From positions 1 through 64,000 of the forward strand of contig JABZIP010000002.1 of the NCBI GenBank assembly GCA_015258265.1: a stretch of 64,000 nucleotides of DNA. Direction: 5' to 3'. The position numbers were made by a program, and so were the translations under genes. Below the pieces are notes generated by a model, which searched no databases, had not been told where the DNA came from, and saw only the letters and a list, made by a program, of their open reading frames with translations. The stretch's first letter is position 1. Each line of letters opens with the position of its first letter. This DNA comes from Clostridiales bacterium. GTDB lineage: Bacteria; Bacillota; Clostridia; Peptostreptococcales; Anaerovoracaceae. This document shows, piece after piece, positions 16,509 through 25,302 of this stretch.

Positions 16509-17593
16509 TGAATACGAAAGCGATTTTAACAATAGCAAAGGCTGTACTTGCTAAATTGAAAAATAGGAAAGGTGGTAAAACCATAAATATTATGGGAATT
16601 TTTGTTGCCGCCTTTCTTTTTATTATAGTACTGGCAAGTACAATCGTGAGCCATCCGGTGCTATTTGCACAAGAGGCGATGAGCGAAAATTACGAAGAGT
16701 ATATAAAAAAAGCAAAAGAAGAAATTTCCAAAGCTAATTCTTATAAGAATAATATTATTTTAGAATTTTTGTCTGAAATAACTAACGGAGAGGGAAGTGA
16801 TGATATACCCGAAGATGAACTTATTATTATATATCAGGTAAAAGTAGGGGATGTGGAAAATAATTCTGAAGTTAAAGAAAGTGAAGTAAAAAATATAGTA
16901 CGCGTAATTTTAAAAAGAGAGGGCTTAAGATTAGTTAAGCGAGATTTTTATGATTATTATGAAGATGCAAGGCTTGGTTTAACGGATGAACAAAAGGTAA
17001 TAGCTCGCCAAATGTATGAGCGAGAATTTATTGCAAACGATGTGTATAAGCCATCAGTTTATAAGGGCGGAAAAGCAACATTAAAGATTACCATAGGAGA
17101 AAGAAAGATAAAATACCTATCGCAGCTCGATGCTCGTTGGGCGCATATGATTTATGACCATGGTGCGACAATAGGCGATGAGGGATGCGGCCCAACTTCA
17201 CTTACAATGGCAATTAACATACTGAAAGGTGAAAATTTATCACCACCCACAATTGTAAAATTAGCTGCACAAAAAGGACAGCATTGCGACACAGGAGGCT
17301 CATATTGGAGCATAGTAGGAACTGTTTGTAAGGAATATGATATACCTTGTCAAATGACACATAATCTTAATGATGTAAAAAATGCGCTTCTTGATGGTAA
17401 AATTGTTATGACAATTATGGGAAGGGGGCATTTTACTACTTCAGGACATTTTATGCTTCTTAGAGAATATTTACCTGATACGAATGAGGTATTGGTACTT
17501 GATCCTGCAAGTAGCAAAAGAACACAAAAGGCATGGGATATAAATTTGATCGATAGAGAAACAAAGCAGCATACATATTGGATTTTGGGATAA
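16508..17593 (+). CDS. Membrane-anchored C39-like cysteine peptidase (VirB1 analogue)
   Basis: A 361-residue protein with one transmembrane helix (about 29-52), an extracellular linker and domain (60-190), and a C39_2-type papain-like peptidase at about 198-361. The catalytic Cys is in GDEGCGPTSL, His in SGHFMLLRE and Asp/Asn in VLDPASS. Gram-positive conjugation loci usually carry a wall hydrolase that opens peptidoglycan for the channel, and the position next to VirB6 supports that role. The typical NlpC/P60 or lysozyme domain is replaced here by a C39-type fold, so cleavage of a protein or peptide substrate is also possible. A strong hairpin follows directly. Confidence 0.78.
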   Translation: MNTKAILTIAKAVLAKLKNRKGGKTINIMGIFVAAFLFIIVLASTIVSHPVLFAQEAMSENYEEYIKKAKEEISKANSYKNNIILEFLSEITNGEGSDDIPEDELIIIYQVKVGDVENNSEVKESEVKNIVRVILKREGLRLVKRDFYDYYEDARLGLTDEQKVIARQMYEREFIANDVYKPSVYKGGKATLKITIGERKIKYLSQLDARWAHMIYDHGATIGDEGCGPTSLTMAINILKGENLSPPTIVKLAAQKGQHCDTGGSYWSIVGTVCKEYDIPCQMTHNLNDVKNALLDGKIVMTIMGRGHFTTSGHFMLLREYLPDTNEVLVLDPASSKRTQKAWDINLIDRETKQHTYWILG

Positions 17594-17627
17594 GAGAAAA
17601 GACAAGTATTTATACTTGTCTTTTCTC
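17594..17627 (+). terminator. Intra-operon hairpin, copy of the 11283 hairpin
   Basis: A perfect 15-bp inverted repeat (17594-17608 with 17613-17627) around a TTTA loop. The stem core GACAAGTA and most flanking A/T match the hairpin at 11283-11314. It lies between the peptidase and PrgI-like genes inside the transfer operon, so it should act as an attenuator or processing site. Confidence 0.65.
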
Positions 17628-17644
17628 ATTGTTAGGAGAAAAAT

Positions 17645-17983
17645 ATGAAAGAATACTTAGTGCCACATAATTTCAAAAATAATGGGCGCATTATGAATAT
17701 GTTCAGCAAAAAAGGTGCAGCAAAAGCGGCTATTTGCATTTTACTAATTATGATAGTCGTAAAAATTATCAAAGCTAGCCTCTTTACAAAAGCTATGATA
17801 GCTATAAGCGTAGGCTTTCCAATTTGTTTACTTGCGCTTTTAGAAATTGATACTTTGATATTAAATATACTTAGATTTTATAAAAATCGAAAAGTATATT
17901 ACAGATATTTTGTAAAAAAAGGAGAAGAAAATGTTAAGTTTGAGAGCTTTTATGAAAACAAAAAAAGAGAAAAAAATAAATGA
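17645..17983 (+). CDS. PrgI/VirB3-like transfer protein
   Basis: A 112-residue protein with two transmembrane helices (about 27-45 and 51-72) and a basic, Tyr-rich C-terminus. Size, topology, the N-terminal VPHNF block (PrgI proteins often begin with a short beta segment ending in P) and the position just upstream of VirB4-type genes fit the PrgI/VirB3 family, which anchors VirB4 at the membrane. Its 3' end overlaps the next gene by 53 bases, an unusually long overlap that implies coupled translation. Confidence 0.7.
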   Translation: MKEYLVPHNFKNNGRIMNMFSKKGAAKAAICILLIMIVVKIIKASLFTKAMIAISVGFPICLLALLEIDTLILNILRFYKNRKVYYRYFVKKGEENVKFESFYENKKREKNK

Positions 17984-18536
17984 AATTGATAATAATATAG
18001 AAAATTTATTTAATTTTACATATTTAAAGGACGGAATCATAAAGGGAAAAAATTGTTATGTAACATTTTTGGAAGTGCTGCCATCTAATTTTAAATTAAA
18101 AAGTGAAGACGAACGAAATTTTATTATAAAAAGGTATAGCGAACTTTTAAAAACAGTAAAATGTGAATTTTCGACTTTTACGATTTCAAGAAAAGGCAGC
18201 ATCGAGAAACAAATTAACCACTTAGATGATTTAATTTTAAGTGAAAAGTGCGAAAGCGTAAAAGAATTAACGAAAATATACAAAGAGTTTTTAAAAGATA
18301 CAGCGAAAAGAAAAGCAATTAAAAAACGCTTTATTATTGCAATTTATCTTTATGAAGAAAAAGGCAGAAATATAAATTTTGACGATGCTTATATGTATCT
18401 GATAGGCAAAAAAACTGTATTTGAAGCAGGATTCGAAAATTGTACAAACGAAATAGTTAAAGTACATGACAGGGATTTAAAAGAGTTTACACTTGAAATT
18501 ATGCGTGAACTTATAGAACTAAAAGAGGTGATTTAA
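17931..18536 (+). CDS. TrsD-like protein (stand-alone VirB4 N-terminal-like domain)
   Basis: A 201-residue soluble protein. Residues about 30-90 (YLKDGIIKGKNCYVTFLEV, then NFKLKSEDERNFIIKRY) resemble the N-terminal beta-rich domain that opens VirB4/TrsE proteins, and resemble TrsD of staphylococcal conjugative plasmids, which also precedes the VirB4 gene. It has AAGGAG before its ATG inside the preceding gene and ends 3 bases before VirB4. It probably works together with VirB4 at the base of the channel. The match is by eye and would need profile comparison. Confidence 0.6.
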   Translation: MLSLRAFMKTKKEKKINEIDNNIENLFNFTYLKDGIIKGKNCYVTFLEVLPSNFKLKSEDERNFIIKRYSELLKTVKCEFSTFTISRKGSIEKQINHLDDLILSEKCESVKELTKIYKEFLKDTAKRKAIKKRFIIAIYLYEEKGRNINFDDAYMYLIGKKTVFEAGFENCTNEIVKVHDRDLKEFTLEIMRELIELKEVI

Positions 18537-18539
18537 AGT

Positions 18540-20381
18540 ATGTTTAAGAAAAAAAAAGAATTACAGTATGACGAAAACATAGTTAGGATAGGAAAACCAT
18601 ATGAAGAAGACGATTTTTCGTTTGAGATAAGAAACACCGAAAATTCGGTGCTTCCGATGGGACTTGAGGTTTCTGACCATAGATATATCATAATAGACGG
18701 TAAATATATATCTATGTATGCACTTTTTAATTTACCATATAGTGCAAGTGAATCGTTTTTTGATGAACTTGTAAACCTTGATGAGGGAATTGAGCTTTTT
18801 ATTAAGCATAAGTGCGAAAATAAACAGAAAATCATAAAGGAAATAACACAGTACATAGGCTTCACAAAAGTCAAAATTGAAGAGGGAGAAAATCAAATTG
18901 ATAGCGAAGTAATGAACTCAGCCTTATCGCATTCCCAGTATTTAAAAAAAGGACTTGCAAACGGCAATGAATTTTATTACATTTACCCAATCGTAAGAGT
19001 GATTGCTGACAGTTTTGAGGAGCTTAAGAAGAAAGATGCAAAGGTGGAAAGCCTTTTATCCGGAAAAGATATAACAGCAAAAAGAGCGGATTTTAAGAAT
19101 CTTGAAACCTTTTTAACAGCTATTCCGGCACTTAATGAAGATAAAGGCATTTTAAATGCTGTTGAGCGAAACATATTGTCAAACGATCTGGCAGGACTTT
19201 ATCCTTTTACGAATGCAAGCATAAGTGATGACAACGGTATCTACTTGGGAACAAATATGCACGACAAAAGCAATGTAAATATCGACCTATTCAATACAAA
19301 CAAGTACATGAATGCCAACACTTTGATATTTGGCGGCAGCGGAAGCGGAAAGACTTTTACAACGCAAATGATAATGCTGCGCATGCGCATGGAAAAAATG
19401 CCGGTATTTATGATAGCACCATTTAAGGGTTTTGAATACAAGAATCTTTGCATGGCAGTTGATGGAAATTATATAAAGTTTGCGGCAGGAAGCGAGCTAG
19501 GGCTAAATATAATGGACATCAGACCTTATCAAAGCGAAAACAACGAAAGCTACCTTGCTGATAAAATTAAATTTCTAAAAATCATTCTTGACATGATGAT
19601 TCCGGAAATTAAAGCTAGAGAGCTTAGAGCTATTGAAAAACCGATACTGAAAACATATGAAGATTTTGGTATCAATATGGATAATTTGTCTATTTACGAG
19701 GAATCGGATAGACTTAATTTTAATCAAAAGGTAAAAAAAATGCCGAAACTTTCGGATTTACAAAAAAATATTGAAAAAGATGAAGAAGTAAAACATATAG
19801 CAAAAAGTTTAGATCCGTATGTAACAGGTTCCTTATCTTTTTTTAATAAAGATACAAATTTTGATATAGAAAATCTTTATAATATTGCCGATATATCTGA
19901 TTTATCGGAAGAAGTAATGCAAATTGCCATGTTTGCAATACTTGAATTTTTCCTATATAGAGTTAGGAGAAATTTAAAAGAAAAAGATATTATTGTGATT
20001 GATGAAATGTGGAAACTGGTTGCAATAAATGAACAAGTTGCGACATATATTCTTGAATTATATAAAATTGTCCGGGGCTATGGCTGTAGCGTTATTGGAG
20101 CAACGCAAGATATACAGGACTGTTTTGTATTAAATGACGGCTATTATGGCAAAGGGCTTTTAAATAACTCATCTATAAAAATTCTTTTAAAATGCGACCA
20201 TACAAGTACAAAGATGTTAAAAGATGCACTTAATTTAACAAGTGAAGAAGCAATGCGAATTGAAAAATTTAAGCGTGGAGAGGGACTTGTTTTTGCAGGC
20301 TCAAATCATCTTGTAGTCGATTTTGATGCTTTTGATGAAGAAAAAATGCTCATAACAACCGATGTAAATGAAAGGAGATAA
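18540..20381 (+). CDS. VirB4-family conjugation ATPase
   Basis: A 613-residue ATPase with a VirB4 N-terminal domain (about 20-215) and a RecA-like domain with Walker A GGSGSGKTF at 265-273, an IIVIDEMWK Walker B at about 484-492, and a C-terminal VIGATQDIQD block (about 520-529) typical of VirB4/TraC. VirB4 powers assembly and substrate transport of the T4SS. The gene is separated by 3 bases from the TrsD-like gene and by only 4 bases from the CpaE-like gene downstream, directly joining the T4SS and Tad blocks in one transcript. Confidence 0.93.
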   Translation: MFKKKKELQYDENIVRIGKPYEEDDFSFEIRNTENSVLPMGLEVSDHRYIIIDGKYISMYALFNLPYSASESFFDELVNLDEGIELFIKHKCENKQKIIKEITQYIGFTKVKIEEGENQIDSEVMNSALSHSQYLKKGLANGNEFYYIYPIVRVIADSFEELKKKDAKVESLLSGKDITAKRADFKNLETFLTAIPALNEDKGILNAVERNILSNDLAGLYPFTNASISDDNGIYLGTNMHDKSNVNIDLFNTNKYMNANTLIFGGSGSGKTFTTQMIMLRMRMEKMPVFMIAPFKGFEYKNLCMAVDGNYIKFAAGSELGLNIMDIRPYQSENNESYLADKIKFLKIILDMMIPEIKARELRAIEKPILKTYEDFGINMDNLSIYEESDRLNFNQKVKKMPKLSDLQKNIEKDEEVKHIAKSLDPYVTGSLSFFNKDTNFDIENLYNIADISDLSEEVMQIAMFAILEFFLYRVRRNLKEKDIIVIDEMWKLVAINEQVATYILELYKIVRGYGCSVIGATQDIQDCFVLNDGYYGKGLLNNSSIKILLKCDHTSTKMLKDALNLTSEEAMRIEKFKRGEGLVFAGSNHLVVDFDAFDEEKMLITTDVNERR

Positions 20382-20385
20382 TGTA

Positions 20386-22488
20386 ATGGTTACAGGTTTT
20401 TTTAAAAAATTGACTAAAAAATCTGAAGAGAATGTAAATCTTAATAGTGAAAATAAGGAAGTTGTAACAAAAAAGCAAAAAAATAATATACAGCGCAATA
20501 AAAGTGCAATTACTATTTTTGCAGAACAAGATGTAACAGCTCAAGTAAAGAAAATCTTGCAAGAGTATAATATTACAGTAGCAGATAAGGACTATTCATA
20601 TATTAAAGAAGCGCAAAGCGATTTTGATAAAACGGAAATAGTTCTCATTTCGGATACTGTAATTGTTTCCGAAAGTGAATTGTTTGAAGAACTAGAAAGC
20701 CTTTTGCATGAATATAAAAGCCTCAGAGTGGCGCTTTTTTTCTCAAAATCTGAATTTTATAAAGAAGATTCAGTCAGAAAAAGACTAAGAGCAAAATTGA
20801 GGGACATAGGAGTGTATGATGTATTTTTCCCTGATATGCAAGGCAATTTTGACTTTAAGTTAATCGGCGAAACGCTAAAAAATCCATCACCTCTTGAAAT
20901 AGAAGCAGAGCGTGAAAAAATGGCAAAAGAAACCGGCACATTAAAAGCGGAAAAAGAAAATTTGAGAGAGGAGCTTGAAAGACTTAAAAATGAATATAAA
21001 GATAAAGAGGAAGAAGTTGAAGCCAAAATTGAAGAAAAAGTAAACGAAGCGATTGCAAACGAAAAAGAAAAAAGAAAACAAGCAGAAATAGAGCTTACTA
21101 AAGATTTTGAAGAAAAAGTAAACTCCTTACAAGGAGAGCTTTTAAGTAAAATTGAAAAAAATACAAAATTAAATGAGGATCTTGAAGAAGAGAAAAAAAA
21201 TCAAGAAAAGTTGCTAAAAGAAATTGAAGACTTAAAAGCGGAAAAAGAAAAAGAATTAAAAGGGATTTTTGAAAACACTAATAATTTAGATAGCACTACA
21301 AATGCATTTAAAGAAATTAGCATAGATATTGATTCGCTTAACGGACAAATTGCGGAAAATAAAGGAAATGCAAAAGAAGCAGCAAGGCTTACCGAGCTTG
21401 TTCAAAGAAAAGAAATAGAATTGAGAAAAAAGAGGGCAGAAATCGAAAAAATATTTTCTCAAAAAGAATACGCAGAAGAAAAATTTGAAAAGGCTGCGCT
21501 CGAAATTGCTGAACTCACAAAAAAATTAAAAATAAGTGAAGAAAAAGTTTCAAATGCAGGAAAAGATAAAAAGGAAATAGAAGAAGAGGCAAAGGCAATC
21601 GATGAAAAAATTAAAAAAATCAAGGAGGAATATAACGATAAAATTGCATTTTTAAAAAATTCGCTTAAAAAAAATGAAGAGGAAAAGCTAAAAGAAATTG
21701 ATAAAATTCGAAGCGAAGCGTTTGAAGAAATTCAAATTAGAGAAGCAAAAATTGCGCAAAACGAAGAAGAAATCGAAGACTTAAAAGCTGAAAAAGAAAG
21801 TTATGATGAAAAAATTAAAAACCTGAAGATGAAATTAAATGCAGCTTCTAAAACGGCAGGGATAAATGCTAAAAACATAGGAGTATTCAATGTATCACAA
21901 GGAGCAGGCTCAACAATAACAAGTGTTTTGATTTATTATATGCTAACAAGAGAAAATGAAAGTGCAGCCATAATCGGAAGCGACCTTGAAAGCGTTAAAG
22001 AATATATGTCAGAAAAAGATTTTTATGAATATCAAAGCGAAAATGATATTACAAGACTCATATCTCTTGCTAAAAGAAACGGCAAGGAACATATAGTAAT
22101 AGATTTTGGAACAGTTGTAAACTTAGACAGTATGGGGGACAAAAAAGTAAATGAAAGATTAAGTGAAAAGCAGGGGCTACTGGACGAACTTGCAAGGCTT
22201 GACCTTAAAATTGGGCTTGCACATACAGGCGATACGCAAATTAGAAAACTCAAATTTTGGAATGATATAGCTGATGACAGCTATATTTTTTATTTGCCGG
22301 AATATAATGAGGAAATGGGATTTTTGAGTAAAACACAAGTAGAAAAAATATTGAAAGATTTAGAGCTTGATGTGCGTAACAAAAAGAATTTAGCAAGAGA
22401 TTTAGCAAATCTATTGTTTAATATTCAGGTAAAGGAAATAGAAAAAAAAGAAAAAAAGAAAAGTTTACCTAAATTATTTGGGTTATAA
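20386..22488 (+). CDS. CpaE/TadZ-like protein with long coiled coil and degenerate ATPase domain
   Basis: A 700-residue protein in three parts. Residues about 40-160 are an atypical receiver-like alpha/beta domain, as in CpaE. Residues about 165-490 are a charged heptad-rich coiled coil. Residues about 495-700 are a MinD/ParA-like domain starting NIGVFNVSQGAGSTITS, where the KGGVGKT motif is eroded to QGAGST, without the catalytic lysines. TadZ/CpaE proteins localise the Tad pilus machine and often have weak ATPase motifs. A 320-residue coiled coil between the two domains is far longer than usual (CpaE is about 400-520 residues). The start at 20386 has AAAGGAG 8 bases upstream; the frame is open further back to 20368. 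Confidence 0.72.
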   Translation: MVTGFFKKLTKKSEENVNLNSENKEVVTKKQKNNIQRNKSAITIFAEQDVTAQVKKILQEYNITVADKDYSYIKEAQSDFDKTEIVLISDTVIVSESELFEELESLLHEYKSLRVALFFSKSEFYKEDSVRKRLRAKLRDIGVYDVFFPDMQGNFDFKLIGETLKNPSPLEIEAEREKMAKETGTLKAEKENLREELERLKNEYKDKEEEVEAKIEEKVNEAIANEKEKRKQAEIELTKDFEEKVNSLQGELLSKIEKNTKLNEDLEEEKKNQEKLLKEIEDLKAEKEKELKGIFENTNNLDSTTNAFKEISIDIDSLNGQIAENKGNAKEAARLTELVQRKEIELRKKRAEIEKIFSQKEYAEEKFEKAALEIAELTKKLKISEEKVSNAGKDKKEIEEEAKAIDEKIKKIKEEYNDKIAFLKNSLKKNEEEKLKEIDKIRSEAFEEIQIREAKIAQNEEEIEDLKAEKESYDEKIKNLKMKLNAASKTAGINAKNIGVFNVSQGAGSTITSVLIYYMLTRENESAAIIGSDLESVKEYMSEKDFYEYQSENDITRLISLAKRNGKEHIVIDFGTVVNLDSMGDKKVNERLSEKQGLLDELARLDLKIGLAHTGDTQIRKLKFWNDIADDSYIFYLPEYNEEMGFLSKTQVEKILKDLELDVRNKKNLARDLANLLFNIQVKEIEKKEKKKSLPKLFGL

Positions 22489-22503
22489 GAAAGGATAAAT
22501 AAA

Positions 22504-23178
22504 ATGATTACAATAAAAAAAGAAAAAAAGAAAATCAATGTAAAAGCAATACTCGGTATTTTTTTACTAATACTTTCCGGTTTAATACTTTTTGCTATAA
22601 ATGCATTTTATATGTCGCAGCAAAAGGTTGATAATGTAGTTGTGTTTGCAAATGACATTAGCTGCGGAAGTAAAATAAGTGAAAAAGACATCACTATAAA
22701 AGAAGTAGGTGTGTATGGAATTTCAACAGACTTTATTAAGGATAAAAACAAGGTGATTGGTAAAGTAGCTAAAGCTGATTTAATGCAAGGCGATATTGCA
22801 TTTAGCTCGAAAATTGGAAAACCCAGCTTAACTAAAGAAGAAATTGCGCATAAGGGAATGTGCATAGTTACAATTGATGTATCTATAGCCGAAAGTGTAG
22901 GTACGCATTTAAAAAAAGGAGATAAGGTAGGAGTGGTAAGCGTACGAGAAAATGAGGAATTAGGCAAATATGTAAGTTTGCTATTAGATAATGTCCAAAT
23001 CTTTTCTGTAGATAATTCGCAGGGAAATGATGCCACATCAAAAGAAGCTAAAGAAGGTCAAGCGAGCGAAACTATTCCAACGCAGATAAGTTTAATTCTC
23101 AGTAAAGAAAATTGCGTTAAAGTAATTGATGAGAAAGCAAACGGTACAATTCATTTGATATATGAGGGGGGAAAATAA
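22504..23178 (+). CDS. CpaB/RcpC-like SAF-domain pilus protein
   Basis: A 224-residue protein with a Lys-rich N-terminus, one transmembrane helix (about 16-37) and an SAF-type beta-clip domain at about 42-105 (VVVFANDISCGSKISEKDI, then GKVAKADLMQGD), followed by an RcpC-like beta domain with a KKGDKVGVVSV block near 137-147. In Tad systems this family acts outside the cytoplasmic membrane in pilus passage or assembly. It follows the CpaE-like gene by 15 bases and its stop overlaps the next start. The outer-membrane secretin that partners CpaB in Gram-negatives is absent, as expected for a monoderm. Confidence 0.82.
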   Translation: MITIKKEKKKINVKAILGIFLLILSGLILFAINAFYMSQQKVDNVVVFANDISCGSKISEKDITIKEVGVYGISTDFIKDKNKVIGKVAKADLMQGDIAFSSKIGKPSLTKEEIAHKGMCIVTIDVSIAESVGTHLKKGDKVGVVSVRENEELGKYVSLLLDNVQIFSVDNSQGNDATSKEAKEGQASETIPTQISLILSKENCVKVIDEKANGTIHLIYEGGK

Positions 23179-23918
23179 TGCTTATAACTTTGACAGGCGC
23201 AGCAAAAGCGGGAAAAACAGAAACAGCCTTAAGTCTTGCTTCTGCTTTAGCAAAGGACAATAAATTGGTACTTTTGATAAATGCCAATTTGTCCTTTGAT
23301 GTTTTGGGCATCAGATTGGGAAAGCTAATAGATAAAAATAAAGATTTTACAAATTTATTGACAGAAGTGAATACCGATGTAATCATAAATGATTACATTG
23401 CCAAAACAAATGTCAATAATCTATACATAATGAGTATTGAGAGCAAAGAAAAAAGGCTTAATGCGCCGGTTATAATTAAGGAAATGGCTGAGCGTTTGTT
23501 TTTTGAGCTTAGTAATATGTATGATTATATAATTTGTGATACATACGGATTTTCAGATCCACTTTCACTATATGCGCTTGCTAAAGCGGATGTAATATTG
23601 AGCATGCAAACTCTTAATATTAAGTCGTTAATCGAAGCGCCTTTGTATAACAGACTTATACATTTGCTCATGCAAAGCAATGCTAAACTTTATAATGTTT
23701 GTTCAAGACATAACGAGGCTCTTGAACTAAATGATTACGAAAACACAATCGGAATGAAATTTGCCTTTGAAATTCCTTTTGTTCGGGGAAATAGAGAATT
23801 TGAACATCAGGAAAAAATTTATTATTTGCAGTATCAAAAGCGTGAAATGCGCAAATACAAAAAGGCAATAGAGGATATTTTGTTTTATATCGGAGGTGAA
23901 AAAATAAGTAATGAATAA
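23178..23918 (+). CDS. ParA/MinD-like ATPase of the Tad cluster
   Basis: A 246-residue SIMIBI-class ATPase with P-loop GAAKAGKTE at residues 6-14, a LLINAN block (about 34-39) in place of the usual Walker A' Asp motif, and a YDYIICDTYGFSD Walker B region near 115-127. The first signature lysine is shifted compared with KGGxGKT. Unlike the upstream CpaE-like protein it keeps the nucleotide-binding lysine, so the two may form a split pair: one scaffold, one active ATPase. It overlaps CpaB-like and CpaF genes on both sides. Confidence 0.72.
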   Translation: MLITLTGAAKAGKTETALSLASALAKDNKLVLLINANLSFDVLGIRLGKLIDKNKDFTNLLTEVNTDVIINDYIAKTNVNNLYIMSIESKEKRLNAPVIIKEMAERLFFELSNMYDYIICDTYGFSDPLSLYALAKADVILSMQTLNIKSLIEAPLYNRLIHLLMQSNAKLYNVCSRHNEALELNDYENTIGMKFAFEIPFVRGNREFEHQEKIYYLQYQKREMRKYKKAIEDILFYIGGEKISNE

Positions 23919-25302
23919 GATAACAGAGATAAATTTGCAAAACCTTATTTATGACAAAAATACTTATATGAATAAGCAAAATAGTGATGTTAAGAATTTT
24001 AATTATATAAAAGATAAAGTGGCATCACTTATAGGTGAAAAGCACGCAGAAGAACTAGCCCTTATACTAAGGGACCAATCTGCACATGAAAGACTGAAAG
24101 ACCTTATTAAAAAATATATCATACAAGAGCATTTGTTTTTAGAGGGAGAAGATATTGAAAGCCTAACCGAGCGAGTATACGATAGTATCGCAGGATATGG
24201 ATTTTTAAAAAAGTATATCGAAGATGAAGAAATCGAAGAAATAAATGTAAATGCCTATGACAACATTTGGGTACTTTACCCAAAGGAAAAAAGGAGAATT
24301 TCAGAAACTTTCGCAAGTCCCAAGGAGTGCGAAACAATGATAAAAAAGCTATCTGCTATGAGCGGACTTGTGCTTGACGGAAGCTCTCCAACAGGCGACA
24401 CATATATTTCCAAAGGAGTGAGAATGAGCGCAGCTATTCCGCCTGTAATTGAAGAGTCTGTTGGCGCAAGTTGTTCTATAAGAAAGCAAAAAAAGAACTC
24501 TATTACTAAAGAAAAAATGATAGAGCTCGGAACAACAACGCAGGAAGAACTCGATTTTTTGGGATCATCTTTAAAATCAGGAATTTCGATTGCTATTGCA
24601 GGGGAAACGGGTGCGGGAAAAACAGCGGATATGAACTATTTGCTATCGAAAGTAACTGATAAAAGGCTATATACTATCGAAGATACTAAAGAGCTTCAGC
24701 TTGATGAATTTAATGAAAAGGGGCAAAGGATAAACGATTTAGTACAACTATATACTAAAGAACCTCCAAATGAGGTTACAATGAACGATTTGTTAAGGCT
24801 TGCTCTTAGATACGATCCGGACATCATAGTGCCGGCAGAAATGAGAGGAGCCGAAGCGCAAACGGCGGTTGAGGCGGGAAGAACGAATCATACAATACTA
24901 TCTTCTCTTCACGCAAGTTCTGCTAAAGGAGCATATCGAAGAATTTTGACAATGTATTTGATGGGAAAATCCAATTTATCGAGGCAAGATATACTTGAGA
25001 TGATTGTAGAAGCATTTCCGATAGTAGTTTATAAAAATAAGCTCGAAGATGGAAGCAGAAAATACATGCAAATTTTTGAAGCTACGGGAATTGATGATAA
25101 AGGAAATGTTTGCGGAAACATGATTTATCGCTTCGAGGTAAAAAGGACAATAAAAGATGAAAATGGAAAAATTGTTGAAATTCAAGGAAAGCATAAAAAG
25201 GTAGGAAAAATAAGTGAAGAACTTGCAGAGCGAATGAAAATAAAAGGCATTGACGAAGATCTTATTGAAAAATTTAAAAGGGAGGATGATGATGCTTATT
25301 AA
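23911..25302 (+). CDS. CpaF/TadA-type secretion ATPase
   Basis: A 463-residue type II/IV secretion ATPase. N-terminal helical domain to about 150, including the conserved EIEEINVNAYDNIWV block near 107-121; ATPase core with Walker A GETGAGKT at 231-238, Asp box TIEDTKELQL near 256-265, a Walker B region with PDIIVPAEMRGAEA (about 308-321), and a His box TNHTILSSLHA near 329-339. TadA/CpaF drives both extension and retraction of Tad pili. The family is related to VirB11, so an alternative role is as the VirB11 of this T4SS, which otherwise lacks one; the adjacent tadB and tadC argue for a pilus motor. Confidence 0.93.
   Translation: MNKITEINLQNLIYDKNTYMNKQNSDVKNFNYIKDKVASLIGEKHAEELALILRDQSAHERLKDLIKKYIIQEHLFLEGEDIESLTERVYDSIAGYGFLKKYIEDEEIEEINVNAYDNIWVLYPKEKRRISETFASPKECETMIKKLSAMSGLVLDGSSPTGDTYISKGVRMSAAIPPVIEESVGASCSIRKQKKNSITKEKMIELGTTTQEELDFLGSSLKSGISIAIAGETGAGKTADMNYLLSKVTDKRLYTIEDTKELQLDEFNEKGQRINDLVQLYTKEPPNEVTMNDLLRLALRYDPDIIVPAEMRGAEAQTAVEAGRTNHTILSSLHASSAKGAYRRILTMYLMGKSNLSRQDILEMIVEAFPIVVYKNKLEDGSRKYMQIFEATGIDDKGNVCGNMIYRFEVKRTIKDENGKIVEIQGKHKKVGKISEELAERMKIKGIDEDLIEKFKREDDDAY

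Noticed and set aside
23911..25302. VirB11 as the primary identity of the CpaF-like ATPase
   Set aside because: VirB11 and CpaF are related, but the neighbouring tadB, tadC and pilin genes and the long N-terminal domain fit CpaF/TadA better. A dual role is kept as a hypothesis only.
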